Shown piece by piece: positions 23,019 through 35,035 of a stretch of 64,000 nt of DNA. Every line of letters starts with the position of its first letter. Position 1 is the first letter of the stretch. The stretch lies in NCBI RefSeq assembly GCF_000321225.1, contig NW_004450330.1, positions 2,706,622-2,770,621 on the forward strand, given 5' to 3'. The notes below the pieces were generated by a model, which saw only the letters and a list, made by a program, of their open reading frames with translations, searched no databases and had not been told where the DNA came from. Made by a program: the position numbers and the translations under genes. Source of the stretch: Odobenus rosmarus divergens (lineage: Eukaryota; Chordata; Mammalia; Carnivora; Odobenidae).

Positions 23019-25430
23019 ATCACTCATTTACCCAGAATGTATTCTTTTATAGCTCATCAAATCACTTTATTTTCCAGTGTTTATCCTATCTGGGGTACAC
23101 TGTTGAGCATGGTCAGCATTAAGAATTGGTGCTGAGGTAGGAATAACAAAGACTAAACCAGGATGGAGGGTCAGCACAACTAGGCAAACCAAGTCTGAGG
23201 AGAGCAAGCCAAAAGTAATAAAGCAGCTTTTAAGCAAGCAATGGCCATTTTTATTTTTTTTCTTTAAACCTTTTCTTTGGTATTTTATAAATTTACTATA
23301 ATAAGCATGGATTCCTTGTAGAATCAGAAAGGAAAAAAGCCATTTTAAAAATTGGCAAAACTTAATGAGGAGATAAAGCATGGAACTCGGAGTCTCTTCC
23401 CACAGCTCAGGAGGCAACACATGAGGACCCCTCCCCTCCTCACTCCTTCTCAGGACTTCCTCCCTGGGCTTCCAGACTGCCAAGCCCCCTAGACTGTAGA
23501 GCTTTGCAAGGTCTCTGCACGTGCTCTCTTTTTTACACTGGAGAGCCTAGCCTCTCTTTGCTTCCCTTCAGCCCCTCCAGCCTCTCTTTCTCACTCTCTC
23601 TTCTGTGAACCCATCACTTTAATACAAATGCTGCCCAGGAATACCTCCTCAGTTCCCTTCTCATTCTACCAATGTGTCCTGGGCAATCTCATCCGCACCC
23701 AGCCATCTTAATTTCCAGTCCATTCCTTTCTCTCTGTCAACTACAGACTCCCATATCCAGCCATTGCCCAGACAACTCCACCCGGAGTTCTTTCACTGGG
23801 ACAAATACTTATTAAGCACCAACTCTGTGCCTGATGCTGAGTGTGGGTGTTCCCCACCCCCTAGCCAGCCCCAGTCAATCTGCTGCTCTTACTCTTGAAT
23901 TACTCAGAAATGGCATTATCACCAACCATGAAGCTCTTCGTTTGTGTTAAAAAATGTTGTGATTTATCTTATTTGCAGTGGGAAGATCTCTGGACTTTAG
24001 AGGATATGATATCAAGAGGCAGGCCACACTTTTCAGTTCAGTAGTTTACAAGGTCAGTCAAGGAAAGAAAAAGAAAACAGTTCCAGAGGTGCTATATTAC
24101 ATCAGATACTGCTGCATGAACTAGCTTTGTCATATCTGAAATTTTAGCCCTCTGTGGTAATCCTTTCTGGACTGGAAAATAATATAAGAATGCAGAAGTT
24201 TGACTGTAGATAAATGCATTTTCTTATGTGAAAGCAGCATTAAAAAAACAAAACAAAACAACCCCCCCGAAAAATAGCTTGCAAGCATTTTAACTTTTTT
24301 ATGAATTGCTTCTCTTGAGAAAAAGTTGGTCATCACTGGTTATCAGTTGTTCATCTATATATTCCCCAATGCCTTTTATAGTTTCTGGCAAGCAGTAGAC
24401 AATTGATTCTGTTGATTAAATGAGTGAATGAATGAATGACTCCTGAAGGTCATGCACCATGTAACTAACCCCTTGAGGGGCAGACCAGCTTCTTCCTCTC
24501 TTGTATTCTCCCACTGTGATCACTCACTTCTTTGCCCACTCACTGACCTGGCAGCACTTGTTTTAAAAAGCTGTCTTCATTTCAGTTCAAAATAATAAAT
24601 TGAACAACACAATGCTTTTTATCTGTAGTACCCAGGTAAAAGGTCAGTCTCTGTCCTTTCTTGGCTATGTTCTAGGAAGGAAGCCACTTTGCAAGGAATT
24701 CTAAAGCAAGGGGCCACTGAGAGGCTGTGTAGGGCAAGAGGACCCAATCCCAATCAGCTACTAGTGGGTGCTCTCCTGGCTCCTCTAGGCATCTCATTCT
24801 TAAGGAGGCACTCACTTTCAGTGTTGTGCAGGTGCTAACTCTGCACTTACACAACCCTAAGAATAAGTGCCATCTTCAACCTGACTCTCTAGTTGCCTTA
24901 CTCCTCCATGGTTTTGACCTCAGTCAGCCAAGCTGAGCCCTAGAGGGAGCCAGACAGCTTCTTGTCCAGGGAAAAACTAAGAAATTTCCAAATCCAATTT
25001 GCCACAATGTGCAACATCTTCATTAGCACATAAATGGAACGTGTGGGCTGGATGCTTTCAAAACTTCTGCCCTGCAGGTCTGTCTTTGAGTATTGCTGAG
25101 AATGAACTGCTTTCATTTAAACAGAGCCATTCCATTCCCCAAAACAGTGAGCCAGAGAGGTCTGTCAGCCACAGCTGTTTCCCAGCTGTCCACAGAGCCA
25201 CTGAATTGCTCCAAACGGTTTTTCAGTGTGTTCTTGAAATTTCATCCTCAGAACACCTGGAGTCTTGCTTTATCCACTTTCAATATCCTGAAGCATTTAT
25301 ATAGTAGGTTGTCATCTATTATCTTCTCCAGTTCTGTTCTGTGGAGCTGATTTTCCATACCTGGGCTTCCGATATATGAAGAAAGACATTTGTGCCAAGA
25401 CCACGCTATTTATAACTTTGTCCCAATATA
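23019..25430. other. SLC9A9: Intron, mostly unassigned; L2 end at 24350-24440
   Basis: About 24350-24440 ('atgccttttatagtttctgg', 'aatgagtgaatgaatgaatg') is a sense L2 3' end. A C/T-rich stretch at 23500-23880 is unassigned. The 138-codon minus-strand frame at 23067-23483 has no recognisable domain and crosses low-complexity sequence, so it is not called a gene. Confidence 0.45.
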
Positions 25431-25439
25431 GAGATAATG

Positions 25440-25675
25440 GTTGGAACTTGACTCTGATGTAAAACCAACCTGTGTTCAGATCCTAGCTGTGATGCAAATA
25501 AACTTGGTGATCTTGAGCCAGTTACTTAACTTCACTATGCTCTCAGTAACCTTCGTCAATACAGTGGAGATAAAAATATTCCCTTCCTCATAGGTTTTTG
25601 GATAACAATGAAGTGGGATAATTCATGTAAAGGGTCTGGTAAATTATAGCTCAATTAATGGTGAGTATGATTACT
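25440..25675 (+). mobile_element. MIR SINE, sense
   Basis: MIR landmarks in order: 'gtgttcagatcctagctgtg', 'gagccagttacttaacttc', 'cagtggagataaaaata', 'cctcataggtttttgg' and 'ttcatgtaaagggtctgg'. Confidence 0.8.
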
Positions 25676-26554
25676 GTTATTCACGTCATCAAAACCATCA
25701 GAGGGTTTGTCACTATAAGATGGAAGGATATCTTCTGCCTGTGTGTTTCTTCTTTTACCCTCAAAAATTACTTCAAGAGAGAAAAATGGATATTATCAAG
25801 CAGAGAAACAATGGAAACTCTTTTCTACCTCCCTCTCTCAGAAATTACCTCTTGAATTTCTGCACTTGGAAAGAATACCTAATTCTTGTTCACTGGGCAT
25901 TTACTTTCTCTTTCAGAGACTCAGGGTCCCCATCTAAAAATGAGGTTGAGTGAGTTTGTCTTTTAGGTCCTTCCAAAGCTAAAATTCTATGGCTCTCAGA
26001 CTCAAACTCCAAACTAAAGATTCCAGATGTGGAGTGTACATGTTTTCCTAATTATGCTGATGGAGCCTGGATGCAACACTGAAATCAGGGGTTACACAAC
26101 AGCAAGTACAGAATAGTGTTATGGACAAATGATTTGTAAGTTTGATTCTTGTCTGCATGAGTGAGGGGAGAGTTCTTATAATAGCAAGTGCATGTGCCCT
26201 CCTTGCCTTAACCCTGACCCCCAGGATTATCAAGTCAGGACACCCCCAATGGTGTCTGAGCCCAGGGAGATCTTGCTAAGTTTGAACAAGTCATACTGTC
26301 TATGGTCCTATATGGGAATGGAAAACCACTACTTGTAGGGCCATCTCTTATTGGAGAGAAACATGGTTCATAGTTCCTCCAAATGACATGTTATCTCCTT
26401 CAATCAGGCAAAATATTGGCTTACGGTGAGGGAAGCTCTAAGCCCTCCCAGTCCCCTCCCACAAGAGTGGTACCAGGGTCCGTGGGGCCCTTTCTCTGTG
26501 CTTACAAAGTTTCTTGGACTATCACTCTCTTATCTTTTAAACTTGTATCTATCT

Positions 26555-26781
26555 ACAGCCCTCTTTAAAGATTTTTTAAAAAGATTTATTTATTTATTTG
26601 GGGGGAGGGGACAAAGGACAGAGGGAGAAGGAGAAAAAATTTCAAGCAGACTCACACTGAGCATGGAGCCTGAAGTTGGGGTCAATATCACAGACCCTGA
26701 GATCATGACCTGAGCCGAAACCAAGAGTCAGATGCTTAACAGACTGCACCCCACCCAGGTGCCCCTAAAGCCCCCTTTAGA
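26555..26781 (-). mobile_element. Can-SINE, antisense
   Basis: Body about 26571-26766, with 'aagatttatttatttatttg', a GA-rich block and 'tgaccctgagatcatgacc'-like sequence, ending 'cacccaggtgcccc'. The flanks agccctctttaaag and aagccccctttaga are a decayed target-site duplication. Confidence 0.88.
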
Positions 26782-26895
26782 CTGGAACTTCTTGAGGGCA
26801 GGATCTGTGTCTGGTTTATTGCCCTTTCCCTCAGCCAGTCCTACAGTGCTTACTACATAGCAGGTGCTGAATAAATGTTTGGTAAGTGAAATTAA
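26782..26895 (+). mobile_element. L2 LINE 3' end, sense
   Basis: 'ggaacttcttgagggcagga', 'ctgtgtctggtttattgcc' and 'agcaggtgctgaataaatg' are typical of the L2 3' end. Confidence 0.75.
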
Positions 26896-29800
26896 TCATA
26901 AAAAGGAGAACTTGACTATTGAGTTTCATTTTGTGTAAAGCCTAATTGGCACATCACTGTTCTATTTTGAGAAGTAGCAGTGGTCTAGAAAAAAGAATAT
27001 TGGACATGCTTTGTCTCCCATTCCTGGCACTTATAAGCCTTGTACATTTAAATAAACCACTTATGTATTTAGAACCTCAGTTTATTAGAATGGAGATAAT
27101 TGACTGTGGTGATGATCAAATTAGATGATATATGTGTACACACTTAGTTAATGGTTGTTATCACTAGATGACATACTCCGAAGCAGGAAAATTTAGAGGG
27201 AGCTTTTCATTTGCTGCCAATTGGTGGCTTTGGGTTGCTTCTAAATATTGACTCAAGTGCACCATTGCTTTGATGGTAGAATAAAGATGTTACTGATTTT
27301 AGAACTAGCTGCAAATTAGCTAAAGTCAATAATGTATTTTGATCACATGGCTGTTAGTATCTTGCAAAAACATAGTCTAGTTATCTAAGGAAATAGAGGC
27401 TCTGGCTTTTGTATCAATCTTTTTTTAACTTACTATGAAATCTTGAGAAAATTAAAAAAAATTCTCTGCACCCAATTATTTCACTTAAATGCATCCTCTC
27501 TACCCAAGAAAACTATGTGAAAATAACTGAAGTGCTGCATGTGGAAGCTGTCTTGAGTTCTTTGAAAGAGATACATAATATAAATCTGAGCTGTTATTTT
27601 TATTTCTGAGTAAATTTGTTCAAGAATAGAATCTGGGTTTATGATGGTGTTTTATGGACCTAGGTTTATGTAGAGGCTTTTAAACTGATACTATCCCTGT
27701 GCACTTAACATGGAATTGGATACACACAGAAAATGCAGTTGAGTTCTGTTAAATGACACTGAATGCAGGCTTGAAACACACTGCACAGTGAAAATGGCCA
27801 GTCGCTCTGCAGTCTCCAGATGTCTGTTGCCTTCAATGGGAAGTACGCTGTCTAATATCCTCTGACTTCCTCAGAGGTGTAATTTTTTCCTCTGGGAATT
27901 CAATGAAAGCATGAGAAAAGACCCTGAATATTCCCTCACTATTTCCCTTCTCCCACAGCAACACTAATACAATACTTCTCTACCAAGTATGATACTAAAT
28001 GTAGAGTCACCCAAGTTTGTCCACAAGTAACTGCACAAATAGTTCAAGGACATGAACTTTAAACTATGTGTGAGCATTTTTTTTTCCTTCAGAATGTGGG
28101 CATACAACCATCTCAGTCTCCTCCTATGCTGCTTAGCAGATATTAAATAAATGTTGTCTCTGTTCTCTAAGCCAGACTGGCACTGAAGGAACTACTTTGT
28201 ACATTACATCGTATTTTTGACTACAAATAGAAAGTTGTTCAGTTTTCTCTTGAATTCCTGTGTAGAATGTTGATAATACCAGTGATGAGAAACCACAAAC
28301 TTACTGTAGTCTAAAACTCTGAAATGCATAGGCAGAGAGGGCCAGAGGTGAAAAAAATACAATATACATGACTTTAAAAAGAAGACATGACCCAAACAAG
28401 AGAAATAGATGAAGACCACAATTAAATATTGAAAAATGACAGTGAGAGTGTGATCAAAGGGACTGAAGGAAAACTAAGCTGAAAAATAAAAACTCTTTTG
28501 ATTATGACAATGTTGGTCATCATTTCTCCTATGTTAAAAAAAAACAAAACAAAATTCTAACCAGAGAATTCAATGACAAATGAAAAAATATGAGACAGCC
28601 CTATTAAGTCACCCTTACTGGAGAGGCAGTCCTCCAAAAATAACAGTTCTACTTTTAATTATAGGTTTTTGGGTCTGTTAATCAGCCATCTTCCTCAAGG
28701 CTAAGCTTGGTGCAAATAACAGACAAAGATTCAGCAAAATGCCCTGTTTAATTAAAAAGAATTTAATTAAAATATTTTTATACACATGACCAATCACCAT
28801 TATTTATGCAGATGTTCCTTCATGGTTCTTTGGAAAGGCTTTTTTTCTCTCTCTTTTTTTTAATATGCTGTTCTTCTGCAAGAACTGATGTGAAATGAGA
28901 AGACTATGACTGGTAGTTAATACCTATTTTTATCAAAACAGCAGTGCAGCTCACACATCACCCGTGCAGCTGTAACCATAGTAACCCCAAATAGAAAGGG
29001 TCTTCAGATTATCAACACGATCAAAGGTAAGATAGTTCATACGCCTCTGGAATAGTTATACTGCGGAAAACTTTAAAGGATAAAGGTGGCTTTTTTCCCC
29101 CCTCCAACTTAAATGCTGAATGAAAATAGTGATTTGCAAGTACAGTGTATAAAAACGTCTCTCATTTTGGAAGACTCTTATTTCTTCAAAGTGTTAACAG
29201 AAAAGATGAAAACTCAATGCTACACATTTGTCCAGTGCTTCTACCTGATTATGCCGAGGAGACAATAATAATCATTTTGCCAAGTTGGAGAATTTGTTAT
29301 AGGGAAAACCCCACCCTTGGTTGGCCTGCAGGATGATAAGCCATAATTTGTGTCCATGTGTTTGGAGGATGGCTATGGTCAGTGGTCACTGTAGACACAC
29401 ATTACAGGGGATAAGCTATATATGGTGATTCAGGGTCTGGACTGGCAGTCCAATTACGAATAAAAGGAGCTTTTCATTAGAGAAACAGTGGAACTGGTTT
29501 TAAAAAGCAGTGAAGTACCAACCCAAACACAGAACTGAGTTTGGCTTTATAATTTGTGGTTGGGTTAGGGTGGAGTGGGGAGGGATGGGTGAGCAGGGAA
29601 TAAAGCCTAGAACACCCATGCTCAATTATTCTATCAGAGGAACTATGATTTATATAATTCAAATAGATTATACAAGCCTTTATACAACATTTTGTAATGC
29701 CTCATGTGACTACAAGAGCAGCATCTGGAAGCATAGGGAAACTACTTGGAATTTTAAATATCTAAATGTATAGAAGATATTACAAAAAGTAGGGAATCCA

Positions 29801-30040
29801 CATGAAGATAAATATAATTCAATTATGTTTTTCTTTTAAATCTCTTTATATTGGAGATTGACTATGAAAGTGGGTAAACAAGTAATGAAATATGAGAAAA
29901 CAGTTATTTCATCATGGCTACTTAAGAAAACAATGGATATCTGGCAATTTTACATTCAATTGTAAACAAATAAGAATGCTATGATAGTGTTATCTAAAAA
30001 GCCAATAAAGTGACTTAGAAGAACTCATTGTTAGTAAAAA
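26896..30040. other. SLC9A9: Largely unique intron sequence
   Basis: No recognisable repeat for about 3 kb, which is unusual in this window. It has moderate GC and includes two stretches (27540-28070 and 28640-29060) that look like ordinary complex sequence with no decayed transposon text. A perfect X-box match lies at 28972-28985. No exon with SLC9A9 similarity was seen. Confidence 0.5.
28972..28985. promoter_or_regulatory. Candidate RFX X-box (GTAACCATAGTAAC)
   Basis: The 14-mer GTAACC-AT-AGTAAC fits the palindromic RFX consensus GTNRCC, 0-3 spacer, RGYAAC at every position. An E-box (CAGCTG, 28967-28972) sits directly beside it, and TTTAATTAA homeodomain-type cores lie some 200 bp to the left. 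Binding is not shown; the match could be chance. Confidence 0.35.
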
Positions 30041-30049
30041 TTCATTTTA

Positions 30050-30215
30050 TAGGTTAGCAATTTACAAAAAATTTTCTATACAGCATTTCATTTGATCTTA
30101 CAGCAATTCTGTGAAGAAATCGGAGGTATTTTCTATTTTGTTTTGTTTTTACAGTGTCTATTTTAAGGACATGGGAAGTGAAGTTCAGAGAAGTTAAAGC
30201 ACTAAAACGTACTGC
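30050..30215 (-). mobile_element. MIR SINE, antisense (decayed)
   Basis: The plus strand shows 'catttcatttgatcttacag', 'caattctgtgaagaaatcgg' and 'gtgaagttcagagaagttaa', the reverse complement of the MIR 3' half. Confidence 0.6.
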
Positions 30216-30744
30216 TCCATTCACCCATGACACTAATCTTGCTTTAATGAGCAGACACTTTTAATATCCTGGATAATTCGACCACTAGAAGACACTATCT
30301 TGACTTCATTTTTAGGTAATCCTCCTACTCCATCACATGCCTATTTTGTTTTTAGGGGCAGTTGTTCTTGGGATTAAAAGTTTATTATCCATCCCCAACT
30401 GTGATCATTTTATGCCGATAACTTCCTAGGAGCTCTCTTAGATTTTTAACCCACAAAATTAGGAGCTGGTGACATATTCTCCAGTGTTCTAACTCACACT
30501 TCCTCTCAGGACCAATTTGCCCACAAATTAGAGTGACACCTATTTGTGATTTTAGGTAGAATATACTGGAAACACTGGGTAATGGAGAATGCCAGGAGAC
30601 AGGTGGACTGGTGGCATCTCAGAAGGGCAGTCTCTACTCCAAGAGGTGGAAGTCTCAGAGATCAGTACTGAGCCTGCTTTACTCTATAATTCACTAGTTT
30701 ACTCAGAAATGCAAATATTTCACTCATCAGTTCTTATATCCATC

Positions 30745-30912
30745 AGGTCTTTGGACTAGCATCATCAGCATCAACTGGACACTTAGAATTGCAGTTTTGG
30801 ACCCCATCCCAGACCTACTGAATCAGAATATCTGGAGATAGAGCCCAGGAATCTGCATATTAACAAACTCTCCAAGTGAGTTTTAAGTACACTCAAGTTG
30901 GAGAACCACTAA
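30745..30912 (-). mobile_element. MER5A-type hAT DNA transposon, antisense
   Basis: Blocks 'ctagcatcatcagcatca', 'catcccagacctactgaatc', 'gagcccaggaatctgcat' and terminal 'ttggagaaccacta' match the non-autonomous hAT-Charlie element of MER5A type. Confidence 0.75.
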
Positions 30913-30934
30913 GTAGAGCAGGAATTACCTCAGC

Positions 30935-31060
30935 AATTATCTAATTCCTTTAGAATATATGAGGAAACTAAACCTAGAAAGGTAATGTAGACAGCTGATT
31001 TGCCCTGTGAGTTAGTAGCAGGAACTGAACTAGACCTCAGATCTCCCAACTCCCAGTAAT
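30935..31060 (-). mobile_element. Possible MIR relic, antisense
   Basis: 'tgaggaaactaaacctagaa', then 'gtgagttagtagcaggaact' resemble the reverse complement of MIR, weakly. Confidence 0.4.
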
Positions 31061-32480
31061 AAAAATAGCATGGTGCCATGACACTTGTCAAGTAGAGGCT
31101 GGTTGGGCTCAACATTAGCAAAGCAGAAACTTTGACTTTGTATCTATATTCCTCTTGGCTTCTAATTTCAATAAATGAATTATCATCCATGCATTTAATT
31201 TAGGCTCCAGACAGGATAATGCCAGAGTGAATTTTCTAAATTCAATTAACAAGAGCCAGTAGTCTGCTTATGAAAGCCAACATCCAGTGCTCAGGGCTTC
31301 ATCAAACACTCGGGATTCTTAGCACACTTTAGCTGCCAGAGCAAGTCAAGATGTGTGACTTACATGTAATACACAAAGTCATTGAATTTTTTTTTTTTTT
31401 ACTTCATGGCATGTGCAATAATATATTGAGTTGGATGATTTTCCTTTAAGATCTTCTTATCACATTTCAGTGATTTACTAACGATATAAAAATGATTGGT
31501 TAATTTTCTCATTTCTGTGAAATTTTGAAGAGTTCTTTTTTACATACATAGATGTGCTTCCATATAAATGCATAAATGTGATCACATTGTACATATTGTT
31601 TATTTGCTTGCTTTGTTTTAATTACCTTTTTTCTTTTCCTTTTTAACATGACTCCCTTTTCCACAATTCTTCCTTTCCTAAACTCATACCTTCCCTCCTC
31701 CTAAGTAATCCAATTTATAATCTAGTATATGTCCCACCAAAATCTCTTTATATTAAAATTTTCTTTGTAATAAGCATACACATGCATTTGTAACAGATGT
31801 TAAATCAGAAGTTTAAGGAACAAAGAAAAAAATTACACATTCAACAGTAAGATGCACAATTTTAAAATATTTATCCAAAAATAAGTTACATGACTCCCTT
31901 AAACCTCTCACCTACATTAAGAATAAGAAAGTGTCTCTCTCCAGACTCTAACCTAGAGATTAAGATTTGTGAAGGGAGTTGTTTTGCTACTTGTGAACTG
32001 TGAATCTCACGCCTATGGAGAGGGACTTTGGCTAAGCCATCAGACAGCTTACAATGTGACTAGAGTTTGGGGACAAAGTGAAATACTCTTTGACTCTCAC
32101 CTGAGAAATCTAATGGGCTATGGCTGTCCAGTTGCTCTGATGGTAGCTAATTATCTATCAAATAAAAAATTCCCTTGCCTCATCTCTGCATCTACCTTTG
32201 TAGGTGTCAGAAACTTCATCCAGCAAGGGGTAGATGAGAAGCATGAGAAAGAATAAAGAACCCAACTATATCTCTTCTCCCAAAGGTAGGCAGCCTGCCT
32301 TCAACAGGCTAGGGGAGGTAGGGTAAAGTCTTAAATTAAATTGAAAACTTCCAGTATTATATGGGATTAGAAATGTTCACCGCTGAATTGAAAATCCAAT
32401 TGCAACTTAAAGACCAAAGATTTTTATCCAGCAGATGGAAAAAAATGTAACCTCATTGAATACTTTAAAAGGAGCATGGG
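31061..32480. other. SLC9A9: Unassigned intron sequence left of the L1 nest
   Basis: T-rich sequence at 31480-31800 may be old antisense L1 related to the fragment at 33950-35035. The plus-strand open frame 31969-32256 (95 codons) has no recognisable domain. Confidence 0.4.
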
Positions 32481-32484
32481 ATAG

Positions 32485-33925
32485 AAGGGAACAGAAAAGC
32501 CCAGAAATAAACCCAAGATTATATGATCAATTAATCTATGACAAAGGAGGCAACAATATGCAATGGGGAAAAGACAGTCTCTTCAACAAACGGTGCTGGG
32601 AAAATTGGAAAGCTACCTGCAAAAGAAGGAAATGGGATAACCTTATTAAACATACACAAAAATAAACTCTAAATGGATTAAGGACCTAAATATGAGACCA
32701 GAAGCCATAAAACTCCTAGAGGAAAAGAGAGGCAGTAATTTCTCTGACATCATCCATAGAAACATTTTTCTAGAAATGTCTCCTCTGGCAAAGTAAACAA
32801 AAGCAAAATTAAACTATTGGGACTACATCAAAATAAAAAACTTCTGCACAGCAAAGGAAACAATCAATAAAACAAAAAGACAATCTACCGAATGGGAGAA
32901 GATACTTGCAAATGACATATCTAATAAGGGGTTGGCATCCCAAATATATAAAGAACTTATACAACTCAACACCAAAAAACCTACAAATAATCCAATTAAA
33001 AATGGGCAGAAGAAAGAACAGACATTTCCCCAGAGAAGACATACAGATGACCAATAAACACATGAAAAAATGTTCAACATCACTCATCATCAGGGAATTG
33101 CAAATCAAAACCACAATGAGATATCACCTCCCACCTGTCAGAATGGCTAGAATCAAAAACATAAGAAACAACAAGTGTTGGCAAGGATGTGGAGAAAAAG
33201 GAACCCTTGTGCACTATTGGTGGGAATGCAAACTGGTGCAACCACTGTGGAAAACAGTATGGAGCCACTGTGGAAAACAGTATGGAGTCAAAAAATTAAA
33301 AATAGAATTACCACATCATCCAGTAATTCCACTACTGGCTATTTACCCAAAGAAGACAAAAACACCAATTCGAAGATATAAACACCCCTATGTTTGTTGC
33401 AGCATTATTTACAATAGCCAAATTATGGAAACAACCCAAATACCCCTTGATAGATGAATGGATGAAGAACCCAAGTGTCCATCAATAGATGATGTAATGG
33501 GTAACTATACAGTGGAATATTAGCCATAAAAAAGAATGAGCTCTTGCTATCTGCAACAACATGGATGGATCTAGAGGGTATTATGCTAAGTGAAATAAAT
33601 ATGTCAAAGACAAATACCATATGATTTCACTCATATGTGCAATTTAAGAAACCAAAAAAATAAACAAAGAAAGAAGAGACAAACCAAAAAACAGACTCTT
33701 AACTAAAGAGAACAAACTGATGATTACCAGAGGGGAGGTGGGTTGGGTGATGGGTGAAATAGGTGAAGGGGGATTAAGCATACACTTACTGTGATGAGCA
33801 CTGAGTAATGTACAGAATTGTTGAATCATTCTATTGTACACCTGACACTAATACAACACTGTATGTTAATTATACTGGAATTAAAATTTTAATGTTTTAA
33901 AAAAATTTAAAAATAAAAAATAAAG
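32485..33925 (+). mobile_element. L1 fragment: C-terminal ORF2 and 3' UTR, sense
   Basis: A 5'-truncated L1 of about 1.4 kb. It starts inside ORF2 ('aaagcccagaaataaaccc'), continues through 'caatggggaaaagacagtct', 'aatgggagaagatacttgc' and 'ttgcaaatcaaaaccacaat', and ends with a 3' UTR ('ctgtatgttaattatactgg') and A-rich tail near 33905-33925. Frames at 32435-32665 and 32906-33457 are broken pieces of the reverse transcriptase C-terminal region and are not host genes. A 23-bp tandem duplication at 33242-33287 shifts the frame. Stops are frequent, so it is dead. Confidence 0.92.
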
Positions 33926-33949
33926 GAGAAGTGGGAGGAAAAAAAGCAG

Positions 33950-35035
33950 TTTCTATGGTTATACCCCATGAGTTCTGCTTTATATACACACATACATATT
34001 TGTCTATATATTAAAAATTGGAATCATATTTTATATATACTTTTCTACATCTTGCTTTACAAAGTCAACAATGCCTCCTGGATATCTCTCAAGTCAGCTG
34101 GAAGAGCACTAATTTATCCTCTTTAATGGCTACATGATATTGTATTGATGTCCTACAACCTTTCCCACAATTCCCTTATTGATAGGATTCACTTTGCTCC
34201 TTTTTGTTTTTTTTTTCCTCCACTTAAAAAACATGTTGCAATAGACAGCCTTGTCCATATATTCTTAAGAATCCAGTATTTTTACTTGTGTGGGACAGGA
34301 TCCAGGAGTCAGAACACTGGGTCAGAAGGAACTATGTATTTTAAATTCTAATAGCTGTTGCCACACTGCTTTCCAAAAGTATGTTAATGATTTAAATTTT
34401 CACTAGAAATGTGTAACAGTACTTTTCCCTGCCTCCCTGCCAGCAATGACTGTTATTTGGCATTACAATTGTTGCCAAACTGTTAGGTATAAAATGACAT
34501 GCTGTTACTTTATTTTAGATTTCTATGACTTCTGGTGAGTTTGAACAACTTTGCACATTTGTACCCCAAGTGGACTTGCTCTTCTATAAATTGCCTCTTC
34601 ATAATCTTTGTCCATTTTTCTGTTATTTACTGCCAGATTGACATTTTAAAGTGTTCTTTCTATATTAGAAATAATAATACTTGGGGGTGCCTGGGTGGTT
34701 CAGTTGGTTAAGTGGCAGGTCCTTAATTTTGGTTCAGGTCATGATCTCAAGGTTCTGGGATGGAGCCCCACATCTGGTTCTGTGCTCAGTGGGGAGTCAG
34801 CTTGAGGATTCTCTCTCTCCCTCTCCCTCTGCACCCCCCTGCTTGTTCTCTCTCTTTCAAATAAATAAATAAATCTTAAAAAGAAAGAAACAGTAATACT
34901 TGGTCTTCTATATTTAAATGCTTTTACCCCAATGTGTTGTCTGCTTATTGATTTTCTTAATGGTTATCTTTTATTATTTAAATATATTTTTATATACTCA
35001 AATATGTCTATTCTTTATTTATCAATTCTGGGTTT
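33950..35035 (-). mobile_element. Ancient L1M-type fragment, antisense, split by a SINE
   Basis: The plus strand reads 'ctttaatggctacatgatat', 'cccttattgataggattcac', 'gttgccacactgctttcc', 'aaactgttaggtataaaat' and 'aatctttgtccatttttctg', old antisense L1 text. The SINE at 34685-34885 divides it, and the sense L1 at 35036 begins at its right end. Confidence 0.65.
34667..34903 (+). mobile_element. Can-SINE, sense, inside old L1
   Basis: The body (34685-34885) starts 'gggtgcctgggtggttcagt' and ends 'aaataaataaataaatctta' plus A-rich sequence. The target-site duplication is agaaataataatacttgg at 34667-34684 and agaaacagtaatacttgg at 34886-34903, two differences in 18. It interrupts the antisense L1M fragment. 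Confidence 0.93.

Noticed and set aside
23067..23483. 138-codon minus-strand open frame
   Set aside because: No domain, no family similarity that I recognise, crosses low-complexity T-rich sequence and has no splice or promoter context.
31969..32256. 95-codon plus-strand open frame as a small gene or pseudogene
   Set aside because: No recognisable domain; length is within chance expectation.
32906..33457. 183-codon plus-strand open frame as a host gene
   Set aside because: It is a piece of the L1 ORF2 C-terminal region inside a truncated L1, with a frame-shifting duplication.
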